From an uncultured Bacteroides sp. (lineage in GTDB: Bacteria > Bacteroidota > Bacteroidia > Bacteroidales > Bacteroidaceae), in contig CAMTPH010000009.1 of NCBI GenBank assembly GCA_947074345.1, positions 1 through 51,486 on the forward strand: a stretch of 51,486 nucleotides of DNA, in the 5' to 3' direction. The notes below the pieces were generated by a model. That model made no database searches. It was not told the origin of the DNA and was given only the letters and a program-made list of their open reading frames with translations. Shown in pieces: positions 9,476 to 19,521 of the stretch. Made by a program: the position numbers and the translations under genes. Within the stretch, counting starts at the first letter, position 1. The number at the start of each line of letters is the position of its first letter.

Positions 9476-11293
9476 TTACTTAAGCTGATCTTTGATTAGC
9501 TGAGCTTTTGAGAAACCGATAACCTCGGCTAATTCTTCGATGCTAGCCTCTTTGATACGCTTCACGCTTTTGAACTTCTGTAATAGAGCTGTCTTTGTCT
9601 TTTCGCCAATCCCTTTGATTTCATCGAGAGCAGAAGCAACTTGTCGCTTACTTCGCTTATCTCGATGGAAAGTAATTGCAAATCGATGTACTTCATCTTG
9701 TATTTGCTCTAACAATCTGAACAAAGGAGCTCCTTGTTTTAGGCCAATTACTTGTGGAGGAAATCCATATAGCATTTCAGAGGTGCGATGCTTCTTGTCT
9801 TTCGCTAATCCTGCAATTGGAATATCTATATTAATCTCTTCTAAGGCTTGTTTAACAGCGCTCATTTGTCCCTTTCCACCGTCGGTTATTATCAGGTCGG
9901 GTAGAGGTGATTCTTCTTCTATAGCCCTTAAGTATCGTCTCTTTACCACTTCTCTCATTGAAGCATAATCATCGGCGCCCTCAACGGTTTTAATATTGTA
10001 TTTACGATAGTCTTTCTTCGATGGCTTGGCCTTTTTGAATACAACACAAGCAGCTACAGCATCCGAACCTTGTATGTTCGAATTATCGAAACATTCTATT
10101 TGCATGGGAAGTTTATCCAAATGAAGCTCTTGCTGTATCTCCTTCATCAAACGAATACTGCGTTGTTCGGGATTGAGTTTCTCCGCTTGCTTTAATCGGT
10201 CAGCCTTGTATTGTTTCACATTCAGCTGCGATAAGTCCAAAAGCTTCTTTTTATCGCCTCTTTGCGGAATAGTAAACGTTACATTGTTCATCTCTAGGTC
10301 TAGTTCAAAAGGAACGATTATCTCTCTTGAAAGACTCTTATAGCGTTCTCTCATCTCAATAATACCTAATTGAAGAAGTTCTTCTTTTGTTTCGTTAAGC
10401 TTCTTCTTATATTCAAAAGTGAATGCTTGGTTAATTGCTCCATTCGTAATATGCAGATAGTTTATGAATGCAGAACCTTCATCCTCCTCGATAGAGAATA
10501 CATCAATGTTGTGGAGTATCGAACTTACGACTTCCGATTTAGCTCTATAACTCTCGATTAAAGCGTACTTTTCTTTAATCTTTTGTGCTTCTTCGAAGCG
10601 CATTTCTTGAGCCAAAGTAGTCATTTGTTCCAATAACATACGGCTCACATCTTGAGTATTTCCTTTTAATATCTCCTTAACCTGTGCTATGTTTTTTAGA
10701 TATTCATCCTGGTTTTGCAAACCGATGCATGGACCTGCACAGTTCTTGATGTGGTACTCAAGACATACGTTAAACTTACCCGCTTTGATGTTCTCCGGAG
10801 AAAGATTCAGATTGCAGCTTCTGATAGGATAGAGGTGCTTAATCAAATCTAATACCGCATTCATCGATGGGGCGTGGCTGTATGGACCGAAGTATGAAGA
10901 GCCGTTGCGTATAATCTTTCGCGTTTTAAATACACGGGGAAAATATTCGTTCTGTACACAGATGGATGGGTAAGTTTTATCATCCTTCAGCAATACATTG
11001 TAGCGAGGTTTGTACTTCTTGATTAGGTTGTTTTCGAGTAGCAGTGCATCTTCTTCAGAGTTTACAACTATATATCTGATATCAGCAATCTTGCTAACCA
11101 ATACACGTGTCTTGCCCGGTTGATGCTCTTTGTTGAAATAAGAAGAAACCCTTCTCTTAAGGTTTTTGGCCTTTCCAACGTATATAATAACTCCTTCGGT
11201 ATTTAGATATTGATAAATACCGGGTGTCTCAGGGAGGTTCAATACGATTCCCTTCAAATATTCTTCTGTAGAATTCTTCTTGTTCGCTTCCAT
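9476..11293 (-). CDS. uvrC: Excinuclease ABC subunit C
   Basis: GIY-YIG domain (LPETPGIYQYLNTEGVIIYVGKAKNLKRRV), UVR motif, RNase H-like domain, HhH. Start placed at MEANKKN (11293) rather than the longest ORF (11314), because the first 7 codons lie in a terminator-like hairpin. Confidence 0.95.
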   Translation of the reverse strand: MEANKKNSTEEYLKGIVLNLPETPGIYQYLNTEGVIIYVGKAKNLKRRVSSYFNKEHQPGKTRVLVSKIADIRYIVVNSEEDALLLENNLIKKYKPRYNVLLKDDKTYPSICVQNEYFPRVFKTRKIIRNGSSYFGPYSHAPSMNAVLDLIKHLYPIRSCNLNLSPENIKAGKFNVCLEYHIKNCAGPCIGLQNQDEYLKNIAQVKEILKGNTQDVSRMLLEQMTTLAQEMRFEEAQKIKEKYALIESYRAKSEVVSSILHNIDVFSIEEDEGSAFINYLHITNGAINQAFTFEYKKKLNETKEELLQLGIIEMRERYKSLSREIIVPFELDLEMNNVTFTIPQRGDKKKLLDLSQLNVKQYKADRLKQAEKLNPEQRSIRLMKEIQQELHLDKLPMQIECFDNSNIQGSDAVAACVVFKKAKPSKKDYRKYNIKTVEGADDYASMREVVKRRYLRAIEEESPLPDLIITDGGKGQMSAVKQALEEINIDIPIAGLAKDKKHRTSEMLYGFPPQVIGLKQGAPLFRLLEQIQDEVHRFAITFHRDKRSKRQVASALDEIKGIGEKTKTALLQKFKSVKRIKEASIEELAEVIGFSKAQLIKDQLK

Positions 11294-11301
11294 AACAAAA
11301 A

Positions 11302-11326
11302 AGGGTGTAGACATAAGCTACACCCT
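11302..11326 (-). terminator. Terminator-like hairpin + T6 between apt and uvrC (apt terminator or uvrC leader)
   Basis: Minus strand AGGGTGTAG-cttatgt-CTACACCCT-TTTTT, ending a few nt before uvrC ATG (11293). Confidence 0.75.
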
Positions 11327-11327
11327 G

Positions 11328-11335
11328 CAAATATA
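11328..11335 (-). promoter_or_regulatory. Putative -7 box TATATTTG upstream of uvrC
   Basis: Exact match to TAnnTTTG on the minus strand (plus: CAAATATA). Confidence 0.5.
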
Positions 11336-11356
11336 AAAATTATATCAATAACTTGA

Positions 11357-11887
11357 TTATAAAGACAAGATTGATTCAACCTCTACATCATCCCCAAAGA
11401 GAGCTTTACCGTTTAGATCTTTAAGTTCGATAATGAAGTTTACATATACCTTTTTAGGTTTTAGTTTCTTCACCAATTCACAAGCAGCCTTCATGGTTCC
11501 ACCTGTAGCAAGTAGGTCATCATGCAATAAGATTACATCGTTTTCATCCAATGCATCTTTGTGCATTTGAACTGTATCTTGACCATATTCCTTGTCGTAG
11601 CTTTCTTCGATAGTCTCAGCAGGAAGTTTACCTGGTTTGCGGATAGTAATGAAACCGGCTCCCAATCGAGTTGCCAAAACAGGGCCCATGATGAATCCTC
11701 TTGATTCAATACCTACTACTTTTGTAATGCCTTTATCTTTGTACTTTTCGTACATCATGTCCGACAATAGGCTTAAGCATTCAGCATCTTTAAACATGGT
11801 GGTTACATCGTAGAACAAGATGCCTGGAATAGGGAAATCAGGTACTTGACGGATGTGGCTTATAAGTTTTTCTTCGCTCATATTCAT
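11357..11887 (-). CDS. apt: Adenine phosphoribosyltransferase
   Basis: 176 aa; FPIPGILFYDVTTMFKD, GIESRGFIMGPVLA, PRPP motif VILLHDDLLATGGTM. Confidence 0.96.
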   Translation of the reverse strand: MNMSEEKLISHIRQVPDFPIPGILFYDVTTMFKDAECLSLLSDMMYEKYKDKGITKVVGIESRGFIMGPVLATRLGAGFITIRKPGKLPAETIEESYDKEYGQDTVQMHKDALDENDVILLHDDLLATGGTMKAACELVKKLKPKKVYVNFIIELKDLNGKALFGDDVEVESILSL

Positions 11888-11914
11888 TGTTTTAAATCAT
11901 TTTGTTAAATCATT

Positions 11915-11930
11915 TGTTTCACGTGAAACG
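11915..11930. promoter_or_regulatory. parS: Putative chromosomal parS (ParB-binding) site TGTTTCACGTGAAACG
   Basis: 15/16 match to TGTTTCACGTGAAACA, including a perfect 14-bp palindrome GTTTCACGTGAAAC, in the 49-bp apt/mnmG spacer. Confidence 0.7.
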
Positions 11931-11936
11931 CACCGC

Positions 11937-13811
11937 TTATCTGCCCGATAATACAAGCAGTACATTGATGTCGCTAGGCGATACACCAGGTATTCTACTT
12001 GCTTGTGCGATGGTCTCAGGATCTATATTAGAAAGCTTTTGACGAGCTTCTGTTGATAGCGATTGGATTGAGTTATAATCGAACTTGCCTTTGATCTTGA
12101 TGCTCTCAAGACGTTGCAGCTTGTCGGCAATAATTCTTTCACGGTGTATGTATCCTTCGTATTTAATAAGGATTTCAGCCGCTTCAATAATCTCCTCTTT
12201 TCTTTCTTTTATTTCATCAAGCACTCGTTTGAATGCAGGTACACATTCGGCAATTGTATCGATAGTAATTTGCGGTCTATTGATTAAGTCGATTAACTTG
12301 CATCCTTGACGTAGGGGAGTAGTTCCAAGCTTCTCGAGTGCATCGTTAATTAATGCCGGTTTAATCGAATAGTCTTTAGCAAAAGCAATGATACGTTGTA
12401 TGGCTTCACGTTTTCTAAGAAGTAGTTCATAACGATCATCTTTCACTAAACCTAACTTTCTAGCTTTCTCGGTTAGGCGCATATCAGCATCATCCATACG
12501 AAGAAGTATTCTGTACTCAGCGCGTGAAGTAAACATACGGTATGGCTCATCGACTCCTTTGGTAACAAGGTCGTCAATCAATACACCAATATAAGCTTCG
12601 TCACGGCTCAAAGTAAATGGTTCTCCACCGTGGCAATTGATGTGGGCATTGATACCTGCGATGATACCTTGACCACCTGCCTCTTCGTATCCGGTAGTTC
12701 CGTTAACCTGTCCGGCAAAGAATAGGTTTTTGATTTTCTTCGATTCCAACGTATGTTTTAATTGCGTAGGATCAAAGAAGTCATACTCGATAGCATAGCC
12801 CGGACGATAGATAACTAAATCTTTGAATGCAGGAACTTTTCTCAATGCGTTGATTTGGATATCCATTGGCAGAGAAGAAGAGAATCCATTCAAATAAAGT
12901 TCTTGAGTTGTTTCGCCTTCAGGTTCTAAGAATAACTGATGTTGTCCTTTGTCGGGGAAGGTAACAATCTTCGTCTCGATACTTGGGCAGTAGCGTGGGC
13001 CGATACTCTGAATTTGTCCGTTGAATAGGGGAGAATCTTTCAATCCCTCCTCAAGGATGCTATGTACTTCCGGATTAGTATAACATGTCCAGCATTGCAA
13101 TTGTTTTAAGTGGCGTACATTTGTGTCCATGTAAGAGAACTTATGGAAGTCCATTTCGCCATCTTGCGTCTCCATCAAGTCATAGTTAACACTTCTACCA
13201 TCGATGCGTACAGGCGTACCTGTTTTCATTCGATCGCTAGTGATACCATGGCGAGTGATAGATTCGGTAAGTTCGTAAGATGCAGGCTCAGCCATACGAC
13301 CACCAGGAAGCATTGTTTTACCCACGTGCATCAATCCATTTAAGAAAGTACCCGCAGTAATAACCACACACTTCGCTTGAAAAGTTACATCCCAGAATGT
13401 TTTCACTCCTGTAACCTCTCCGTTGTCAACGATGATTTCTTTGACGGTATCTTGCCAGATGTGTAAGTTCGGTGTATTCTCTACAACCTCTCTCCACGCC
13501 CAAATAAATTTATTACGGTCGCACTGAGCACGCGGACTCCACATGGCTGGTCCTTTAGAGCGGTTCAGAATGCGAAATTGAATAGCTGTTTGATCTGTGA
13601 TTAATCCCATCATACCGCCAAGTGCATCAATCTCTCGAACGATTTGTCCTTTAGCGATACCACCAACGGCCGGATTACAACTCATTTGCCCGATTTTATT
13701 CATATCCATCGTAATCAGGCAAGTCTTAGATCCTAAGTTAGCTGCGGCTACTGCAGCTTCACAGCCTGCATGTCCCGCACCTATTACAATCACATCGTAT
13801 TTAAAATCCAT
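11937..13811 (-). CDS. mnmG: tRNA uridine-5-carboxymethylaminomethyl modification enzyme MnmG (GidA)
   Basis: 624 aa; YDVIVIGAGHAGCEAAVAAANLG, NPAVGGIAKGQIVREIDALGG, GQINGTTGYEEAGGQG-type motif. Confidence 0.98.
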   Translation of the reverse strand: MDFKYDVIVIGAGHAGCEAAVAAANLGSKTCLITMDMNKIGQMSCNPAVGGIAKGQIVREIDALGGMMGLITDQTAIQFRILNRSKGPAMWSPRAQCDRNKFIWAWREVVENTPNLHIWQDTVKEIIVDNGEVTGVKTFWDVTFQAKCVVITAGTFLNGLMHVGKTMLPGGRMAEPASYELTESITRHGITSDRMKTGTPVRIDGRSVNYDLMETQDGEMDFHKFSYMDTNVRHLKQLQCWTCYTNPEVHSILEEGLKDSPLFNGQIQSIGPRYCPSIETKIVTFPDKGQHQLFLEPEGETTQELYLNGFSSSLPMDIQINALRKVPAFKDLVIYRPGYAIEYDFFDPTQLKHTLESKKIKNLFFAGQVNGTTGYEEAGGQGIIAGINAHINCHGGEPFTLSRDEAYIGVLIDDLVTKGVDEPYRMFTSRAEYRILLRMDDADMRLTEKARKLGLVKDDRYELLLRKREAIQRIIAFAKDYSIKPALINDALEKLGTTPLRQGCKLIDLINRPQITIDTIAECVPAFKRVLDEIKERKEEIIEAAEILIKYEGYIHRERIIADKLQRLESIKIKGKFDYNSIQSLSTEARQKLSNIDPETIAQASRIPGVSPSDINVLLVLSGR

Positions 13812-14079
13812 TTTTTACGTTATCTTTTTACCCGGCAAAGGTACTAAAAAGAATGTAAATAGTTGGAATTTAGCTTAATGATAATAGTTTTGTTAACAGC
13901 AAACTGTAATTTTTAGACAAACATTACCACTCCAATCCTTTTTGGTTTACTTAAATGGCTAAGTAAGAGTTACAATGCTCTACGCGCCAGTAGTTGACTT
14001 GCGTTGCGTTAACCGCAAATCTTATGTTAGAACTTATCTGTGTAGCTGATAAGAGAAGTACCTTCGCAGACATAAAAAA

Positions 14080-14111
14080 AAGGAACCGAGTGTCTGTTTA
14101 CTCGATTCCTT
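14080..14111 (-). terminator. ybeY operon terminator
   Basis: Minus strand AAGGAATCGAGT-aaacagac-ACTCGGTTCCTT followed by TTTTTT. Confidence 0.85.
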
Positions 14112-14165
14112 GTATTCAATATTTCCGATAGTCCGTATCAGGTTTTCTCTTTAAAAGAAATAGCT

Positions 14166-14597
14166 TTAAGCCTCTAGTTTTGGAAATAGCAAAGCTAGCG
14201 CTTTATTCTCTGCTGCCTCCATAATTTCTCTTTCGCCAGGACCTTTGTCGTTTATACCACAAAGGTGCAAAATGCCGTGAATGATGGTTCTGTAAAGTTC
14301 CTCTTCATAGCTTTGAGCAAACTGATCGGCATTGGTGCGTACAGTATCTAAGCTGATAAATAAATCGCCCGATATACGATTACCTTCTGTATAATCGAAA
14401 GTGATAATATCTGTATAGTAATCGTGCTGTAAGTACTGCTGATTTACTTCGAGAATCTTTGCATCCGAACAAAAGATATAGGCGATATCACCCACACGTT
14501 TTTCGTAGCTGTTGGCTACCTCTTTAATCCATTCAGAGGTTATTCTTTTTTTTAATTCAGGGACTTTGATGTCCTCTGCATGATAAGTAATTGCCAT
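14166..14597 (-). CDS. ybeY: rRNA maturation RNase YbeY
   Basis: 143 aa; DIITFDYTEGNRISGDLFIS and the zinc motif HGILHLCGINDKGPGE. Confidence 0.95.
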   Translation of the reverse strand: MAITYHAEDIKVPELKKRITSEWIKEVANSYEKRVGDIAYIFCSDAKILEVNQQYLQHDYYTDIITFDYTEGNRISGDLFISLDTVRTNADQFAQSYEEELYRTIIHGILHLCGINDKGPGEREIMEAAENKALALLFPKLEA

Positions 14598-14616
14598 ATT
14601 GATTGTTTTATAATAT

Positions 14617-15849
14617 TTAATAGAAGAACAAATAACTCATGAAAATGGCTGCAATAATTCCAGAAAAATCTGCAATTAACCCACAAGTTACTGCGTTGCG
14701 TGTTCTTGTAATGCCTACACTACCAAAATAAACCGCCAAAATATAGAATGTAGTATCAGAAGCTCCGCGTATCACACAGCTTACTCTACCCACAAACGAG
14801 TCCGGTCCGTGTTGTTGCATGGTGTCAATCATCAAACCATTTGCACCACTTCCGCTAAGCGATTTCATAAAACCGGTAGGCAATGCTTCAACAAACGAAG
14901 TGTCAAATCCAAGCGAACCGATAACATAACCTATGCCGTCGGTGATAATCGTCATTGCTCCCGATGTACGAAACACAGCGATTGCTACCAAGAAAGCAAC
15001 CAAATAAGGAATGATACGAACGGCAGTTTTGAAGCCTTCTTTTGCGCCATCTACAAACGAGTCGTACACATTGATTTTCTTTCTAAAGCCACTCGCTATA
15101 AAGAATACTATCACTCCAAAGAGAATCATATTGGCGATAAGGGTAGAGTAAACCCCCATCTCATCGCGCGACACAACGCTAAAAAGAATAATCAAACAAG
15201 AGAAAAACAAACTAAGTATCCCTGTAAGAATAAGTATGGGTTTATTGATTAGATTGATGCCTTGCGAGATGCTCACCGTTATCACCCCTACGATGGTCGA
15301 TATAAATGTACTTAATAGAATTGGGATAAAGATATCGGTAGGATTGACAGCGCCCAACTGTGCACGATAAACCATAATCGAAATAGGAATTAGAATCAAT
15401 CCTGAGGTGTTAATCACCAAAAACATGATCATCGGATTGCTGGCAGTATCTTTCTTCGGATTAAGTTCTTGCAGTTCGTTCATCGCTTTCAAACCCATTG
15501 GAGTGGCCGCATTGTCGAGCCCCAACATATTCGCTGCCATATTCATAAAGATAGACCCCATTACCGGATGTCCTTTAGGGATGTCGGGAAATAGGCGACA
15601 GAAAACAGGGCTGAGCCAACGCGCCAACGCATTGATAAGTCCACTGTTCTCGCCAATCTTCATGATGCCGAGCCATAGTGATAAAACTCCTGTTAATCCG
15701 ATTGATATTTCGAACGCCGTTTTCGATGAGTCGAATGTCGATTGAATAATCTCAGTAAATATTTGCGTGTTGCCAGTGAAAATTAGTTTTCCAAGTGCTA
15801 CAATAAAGGCGATAACGAAAAAAGCTATCCAAATGTAATTTAAAACCAT
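14617..15849 (-). CDS. Nucleoside recognition/spore maturation protein, SpmA-SpmB fusion
   Basis: 410 aa polytopic; SpmA-like N-half (GLTGVLSLWLGIMKIGENSGL..., NMAANMLGLDNAATPMGLKAM) and SpmB-like C-half (DGAKEGFKTAVRIIPYLVAFLVAIAVFRTSGA...). Confidence 0.85.
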   Translation of the reverse strand: MVLNYIWIAFFVIAFIVALGKLIFTGNTQIFTEIIQSTFDSSKTAFEISIGLTGVLSLWLGIMKIGENSGLINALARWLSPVFCRLFPDIPKGHPVMGSIFMNMAANMLGLDNAATPMGLKAMNELQELNPKKDTASNPMIMFLVINTSGLILIPISIMVYRAQLGAVNPTDIFIPILLSTFISTIVGVITVSISQGINLINKPILILTGILSLFFSCLIILFSVVSRDEMGVYSTLIANMILFGVIVFFIASGFRKKINVYDSFVDGAKEGFKTAVRIIPYLVAFLVAIAVFRTSGAMTIITDGIGYVIGSLGFDTSFVEALPTGFMKSLSGSGANGLMIDTMQQHGPDSFVGRVSCVIRGASDTTFYILAVYFGSVGITRTRNAVTCGLIADFSGIIAAIFMSYLFFY

Positions 15850-15910
15850 GTTTTTAGTGTATTATCGACAAAAATAGGGATATCTTTCTAATAATCTCTA
15901 TACATTTTCT

Positions 15911-15918
15911 TATTTTTG
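15911..15918 (+). promoter_or_regulatory. Putative -7 box TATTTTTG
   Basis: TAnnTTTG match 21 nt upstream of ATG 15940. Confidence 0.45.
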
Positions 15919-15939
15919 TTTGAATCAATTCTCAATCCT

Positions 15940-16647
15940 ATGAATACAACTGCCCAGGATATCCAAAAAGAACTCGAAACATATATCGATCCTATCAAGC
16001 GTGCCTATTTACCCAACTTTTTTAAGACCGGAAAAGGTCAATATGGTGAAGGTGATCAGTTCTTGGGTATAGTTGTTCCCAACACACGTATCGTTGCCAA
16101 GAAATACAAAACAGCAGATTTGTCGGTAGTTGATGAACTGTTGCAAAGTCCATGGCACGAATGTCGGCTTTGCGCTCTGTTGATTTTGGTGGAGCGCTTC
16201 AAGAAAGCCAAGGAGGAAGAACGAAAACAGATTTATGAATTCTATCTTTCGCACACCGATCGGGTAAACAATTGGGACTTGGTCGACCTCTCTGCCCCAA
16301 CCATTGTGGGGCTCTATCTTAAAGACAAACCTCGAAACGATCTGTATCGTTTGGCAGAAAGCGATTGGTTATGGGATCAACGCATTGCCATGGTTGCCAA
16401 TTGGAGCATGATACGGTATGGCGAGTATCTTGATGTGCTTGCTTTGGCCGAAAAGCTACTCAAGCATCCACACGATTTGATGCAAAAAGCCACCGGATGG
16501 ATGCTGCGCGAGTTAGGCAAGCGCGATAAAGATTTGCTCATTCAGTTCCTCGACAAGCATAGCACCGAGATGCCACGCACCATGTTGCGCTATTCTATTG
16601 AGAAGTTTCCCGAAGAAGAACGACAGTATTATCTCAAAAGAAAATAA
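15940..16647 (+). CDS. DNA alkylation repair protein (AlkD-like HEAT-repeat glycosylase)
   Basis: GDQFLGIVVPNTRIVAKKY, NNWDLVDLSAP, ATGWMLRELGKRD motifs of the AlkD family. Start set at MNTTAQD. Confidence 0.9.
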   Translation: MNTTAQDIQKELETYIDPIKRAYLPNFFKTGKGQYGEGDQFLGIVVPNTRIVAKKYKTADLSVVDELLQSPWHECRLCALLILVERFKKAKEEERKQIYEFYLSHTDRVNNWDLVDLSAPTIVGLYLKDKPRNDLYRLAESDWLWDQRIAMVANWSMIRYGEYLDVLALAEKLLKHPHDLMQKATGWMLRELGKRDKDLLIQFLDKHSTEMPRTMLRYSIEKFPEEERQYYLKRK

Positions 16648-16734
16648 CCCTACTTATTAAAGCCGGTAGTTTATGTGCTCTAATCCCTTTGTTTATGGTG
16701 GTTGGCAGATGTTTTGTGTAGGTTTATGTGTAAC

Positions 16735-16819
16735 AACACCCGGATGTTGTTGTATAAAACATCCCCATGTTGTACACCAAAACATCCGGGTGTTGTGATG
16801 CAAAACATCCCCATGTTGT
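16735..16819. repeat. Modular intergenic repeat, copy 1: four 16-bp imperfect palindromes on a 23-bp period
   Basis: Units at 16735 AACACCCGGATGTTGT, 16758 AACATCCCCATGTTGT, 16781 AACATCCGGGTGTTGT, 16804 AACATCCCCATGTTGT. Confidence 0.95.
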
Positions 16820-17035
16820 TATAGTTCACCCTTCACACTTCGTTTGCTTTGTTAGTACAATCTATCTTGTTGATTCCCTTACTTCATTTATTGATTATTA
16901 ATGGCCAGCAAATCATGTTAAGTTGCTACCGTTAAAAGCCAATTGTTTGCCGCCAATTAGCGTGATTCTTCTCCTCGCGTACATTATTAATCAGAATTTT
17001 TGTCTAAGTTTGTTGTCTGTAAATAATTGTATTGT

Positions 17036-18058
17036 ATGGAAGATAATTTTGATATACGCGATCATCAGCTCACAAAGAAGGAGCGTGACTTCGAGAACGC
17101 TTTGCGTCCTCTAAGTTTTGATGACTTCAGCGGTCAAGATAAGGTGGTTGAGAATTTACGAATATTTGTTCAAGCTGCACGTTTGCGTGGCGAAGCGCTC
17201 GATCATACCTTACTGCATGGACCTCCGGGGTTGGGTAAGACAACGCTTTCTAATATCATAGCCAACGAACTAGGTGTTGGTTTTAAAGTAACCTCTGGTC
17301 CGGTGCTCGATAAACCGGGCGATTTGGCGGGTGTGTTGACTAGCCTTGAACCCAATGATGTCCTTTTCATCGACGAGATTCATCGTCTATCACCGGTTGT
17401 AGAAGAGTATTTGTACTCGGCAATGGAAGATTATCGCATCGATATCATGATAGACAAAGGTCCATCGGCTCGAAGCATACAGATTGATTTGAATCCTTTC
17501 ACGCTGGTGGGGGCAACTACGCGTAGTGGATTGCTCACAGCTCCACTTCGTGCTCGTTTTGGTATCAACTTACATCTCGAATATTACGACGACGATATCT
17601 TGAGTAACATCATTCGTCGTTCAGCCTCTATCCTGTCGGTACCTTGTTCGATACCTGCTGCCGGCGAGATAGCATCGCGCAGTCGTGGTACCCCTCGTAT
17701 TGCCAATGCCTTGTTGCGTCGTGTGCGCGACTTCGCTCAAGTGAAGGGCACGGGAGAGATCGATACCGAGATTGCGAACTATGCATTGGAGGCATTGAAT
17801 ATAGACCGCTACGGCCTTGACGAGATTGACAATAAAATACTTTGTACCATCATAGACAAATTTAGTGGTGGGCCGGTAGGTATCACAACCATTGCAACCG
17901 CATTGGGCGAAGACCCCGGAACCATCGAAGAAGTATATGAGCCTTTCTTGATTAAAGAAGGATTTTTGAAACGAACACCACGCGGTCGTGAAGTGACCGA
18001 ACTAGCTTACAAACATCTGGGACGTGTATCGTTTGGCTCACAGCAAACTTTGTTTTAA
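17036..18058 (+). CDS. ruvB: Holliday junction branch migration helicase RuvB
   Basis: [43 protein letters not shown]-type [18 protein letters not shown]. Start chosen at MEDNFD. Confidence 0.98.
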   Translation: MEDNFDIRDHQLTKKERDFENALRPLSFDDFSGQDKVVENLRIFVQAARLRGEALDHTLLHGPPGLGKTTLSNIIANELGVGFKVTSGPVLDKPGDLAGVLTSLEPNDVLFIDEIHRLSPVVEEYLYSAMEDYRIDIMIDKGPSARSIQIDLNPFTLVGATTRSGLLTAPLRARFGINLHLEYYDDDILSNIIRRSASILSVPCSIPAAGEIASRSRGTPRIANALLRRVRDFAQVKGTGEIDTEIANYALEALNIDRYGLDEIDNKILCTIIDKFSGGPVGITTIATALGEDPGTIEEVYEPFLIKEGFLKRTPRGREVTELAYKHLGRVSFGSQQTLF

Positions 18059-18072
18059 AACAACTAGAACAC

Positions 18073-19518
18073 ATGGCAGAACTTAAGTCGTTAGTAAAAG
18101 ATACTGCAATATATGGCATCAGTAGCATAGTAGGGCGTTTCCTAAACTATCTGTTGGTGCCTATCTACACACTAACCATGCCTGCATCTACAGGCGATTA
18201 CGGGGTAATAACACAAATGTATGCCATCACGGCACTTTTGTTGGTGCTTCTGACGTGTGGTATGGAAACCGGTTTCTTCCGTTTTGCCAATAAGGAGGGC
18301 GAAGAGCCGATGCGTGTCTATTCTACTACGCTCATTGCTGTCGGCCTTATTTCCCTTACATTTCTTCTTGTGAGTTTGGTATTCCTAAATCCCATAGCAG
18401 GTGTTTTGGGCTTTGGCGAGCATCCTTGGTATTTGGGAATGATGTTGATTGTAATGGCGATGGATGCGATACAAAGTATTCCTTTTGCATTTCTTCGTTA
18501 TCAGAAACGTCCCATACGATTTGCATCGCTCAAGATGCTCTTTATCGTAACTAGCATCACGCTAAATATAATCTATTTTGTATTGCTGAAGGGTAGAGAT
18601 GTAGGAGCGGCGTTCTTTATCAACCTGATATGTTCTACGGTAGTTATGATATGTCTTATTCCACAATTCCGTGGTTTTAAGTACGAGCTAGACCGTCCGT
18701 TGGTGAAACGTATGTTCCGTTACTCATTTCCTATCATGATACTCGGTATTGCCGGTATCTTGAACCAAGTAGCCGACCGTATCATCTTTCCGTTTGTCTA
18801 TCCCGACAAAGCAATGGCCGATGTTCAACTGGGTATTTATGGTGCAACAAGCAAGATAGCAATGGTGATGGTGATGTTTATTCAAGCATTCCGCTTTGCC
18901 TACGAACCCTTTGTTTTTGGCAAAAGCAAGGACAAAGACAATAAATTGATTTATGCCCAAGCCATGAAGTATTTTATTATCTTCGCCTTATTGGGCTTCT
19001 TGGCTGTTATGTTCTACCTCGATATCTTGAAATATCTTATTGGTCCCGATTATTGGGAAGGACTTCGAGTTGTGCCTATCGTAATGATAGCCGAGATGTT
19101 TATGGGTATCTACTTCAATCTCTCGTTCTGGTATAAACTTACCGACGATACTCGCTGGGGTGCTTATTTCTCGCTGACGGCTTGTTTGATTGTGATATTG
19201 ATGAACATCTTCTTAATACCAATCTATGGCTATATGGCTTGTGCTTGGGCCGGATTCACCGGTTATGCAGTAGCTATGTTGCTTTCGTACTTTGTGGGAC
19301 AAAAGAAGTATCCTATCAACTACGACCTCAAAGGCATTGGTACATATATGTTGCTCGCAATGGTAATCTATGCTGCGGGCGAATGTATACCGATAGAGAG
19401 TGTAGCTATGCGACTGGTGTTTAGAACCATCTTATTGTTCATTTTCATCGCTTTCATCGTGAAAAGAGACTTGCCTTTAAATCAGATACCCATTATAAAC
19501 CGTTTTATAAAGAAGTAG
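18073..19518 (+). CDS. Polysaccharide biosynthesis/lipopolysaccharide flippase (Wzx-like MATE superfamily)
   Basis: 481 aa; multiple TM segments; N-terminus LVKDTAIYGISSIVGRFLNYLLVPIYT typical of oligosaccharide flippases. Confidence 0.88.
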   Translation: MAELKSLVKDTAIYGISSIVGRFLNYLLVPIYTLTMPASTGDYGVITQMYAITALLLVLLTCGMETGFFRFANKEGEEPMRVYSTTLIAVGLISLTFLLVSLVFLNPIAGVLGFGEHPWYLGMMLIVMAMDAIQSIPFAFLRYQKRPIRFASLKMLFIVTSITLNIIYFVLLKGRDVGAAFFINLICSTVVMICLIPQFRGFKYELDRPLVKRMFRYSFPIMILGIAGILNQVADRIIFPFVYPDKAMADVQLGIYGATSKIAMVMVMFIQAFRFAYEPFVFGKSKDKDNKLIYAQAMKYFIIFALLGFLAVMFYLDILKYLIGPDYWEGLRVVPIVMIAEMFMGIYFNLSFWYKLTDDTRWGAYFSLTACLIVILMNIFLIPIYGYMACAWAGFTGYAVAMLLSYFVGQKKYPINYDLKGIGTYMLLAMVIYAAGECIPIESVAMRLVFRTILLFIFIAFIVKRDLPLNQIPIINRFIKK

Positions 19519-19521
19519 TTT

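Noticed and set aside
13880-13899. GATAATAGTTTTGTTAACAG resembling the epsC-upstream GATAATAGTTAACAG arm
   Set aside because: Needs a 5-bp insertion to align; not convincing as a shared motif from two instances.
14004-14018. TTGCGTTAACCGCAA dyad and nearby CTTATC/GATAAG hairpin between mnmG and ybeY
   Set aside because: Short arms that could arise by chance; no supporting repeat or promoter context.
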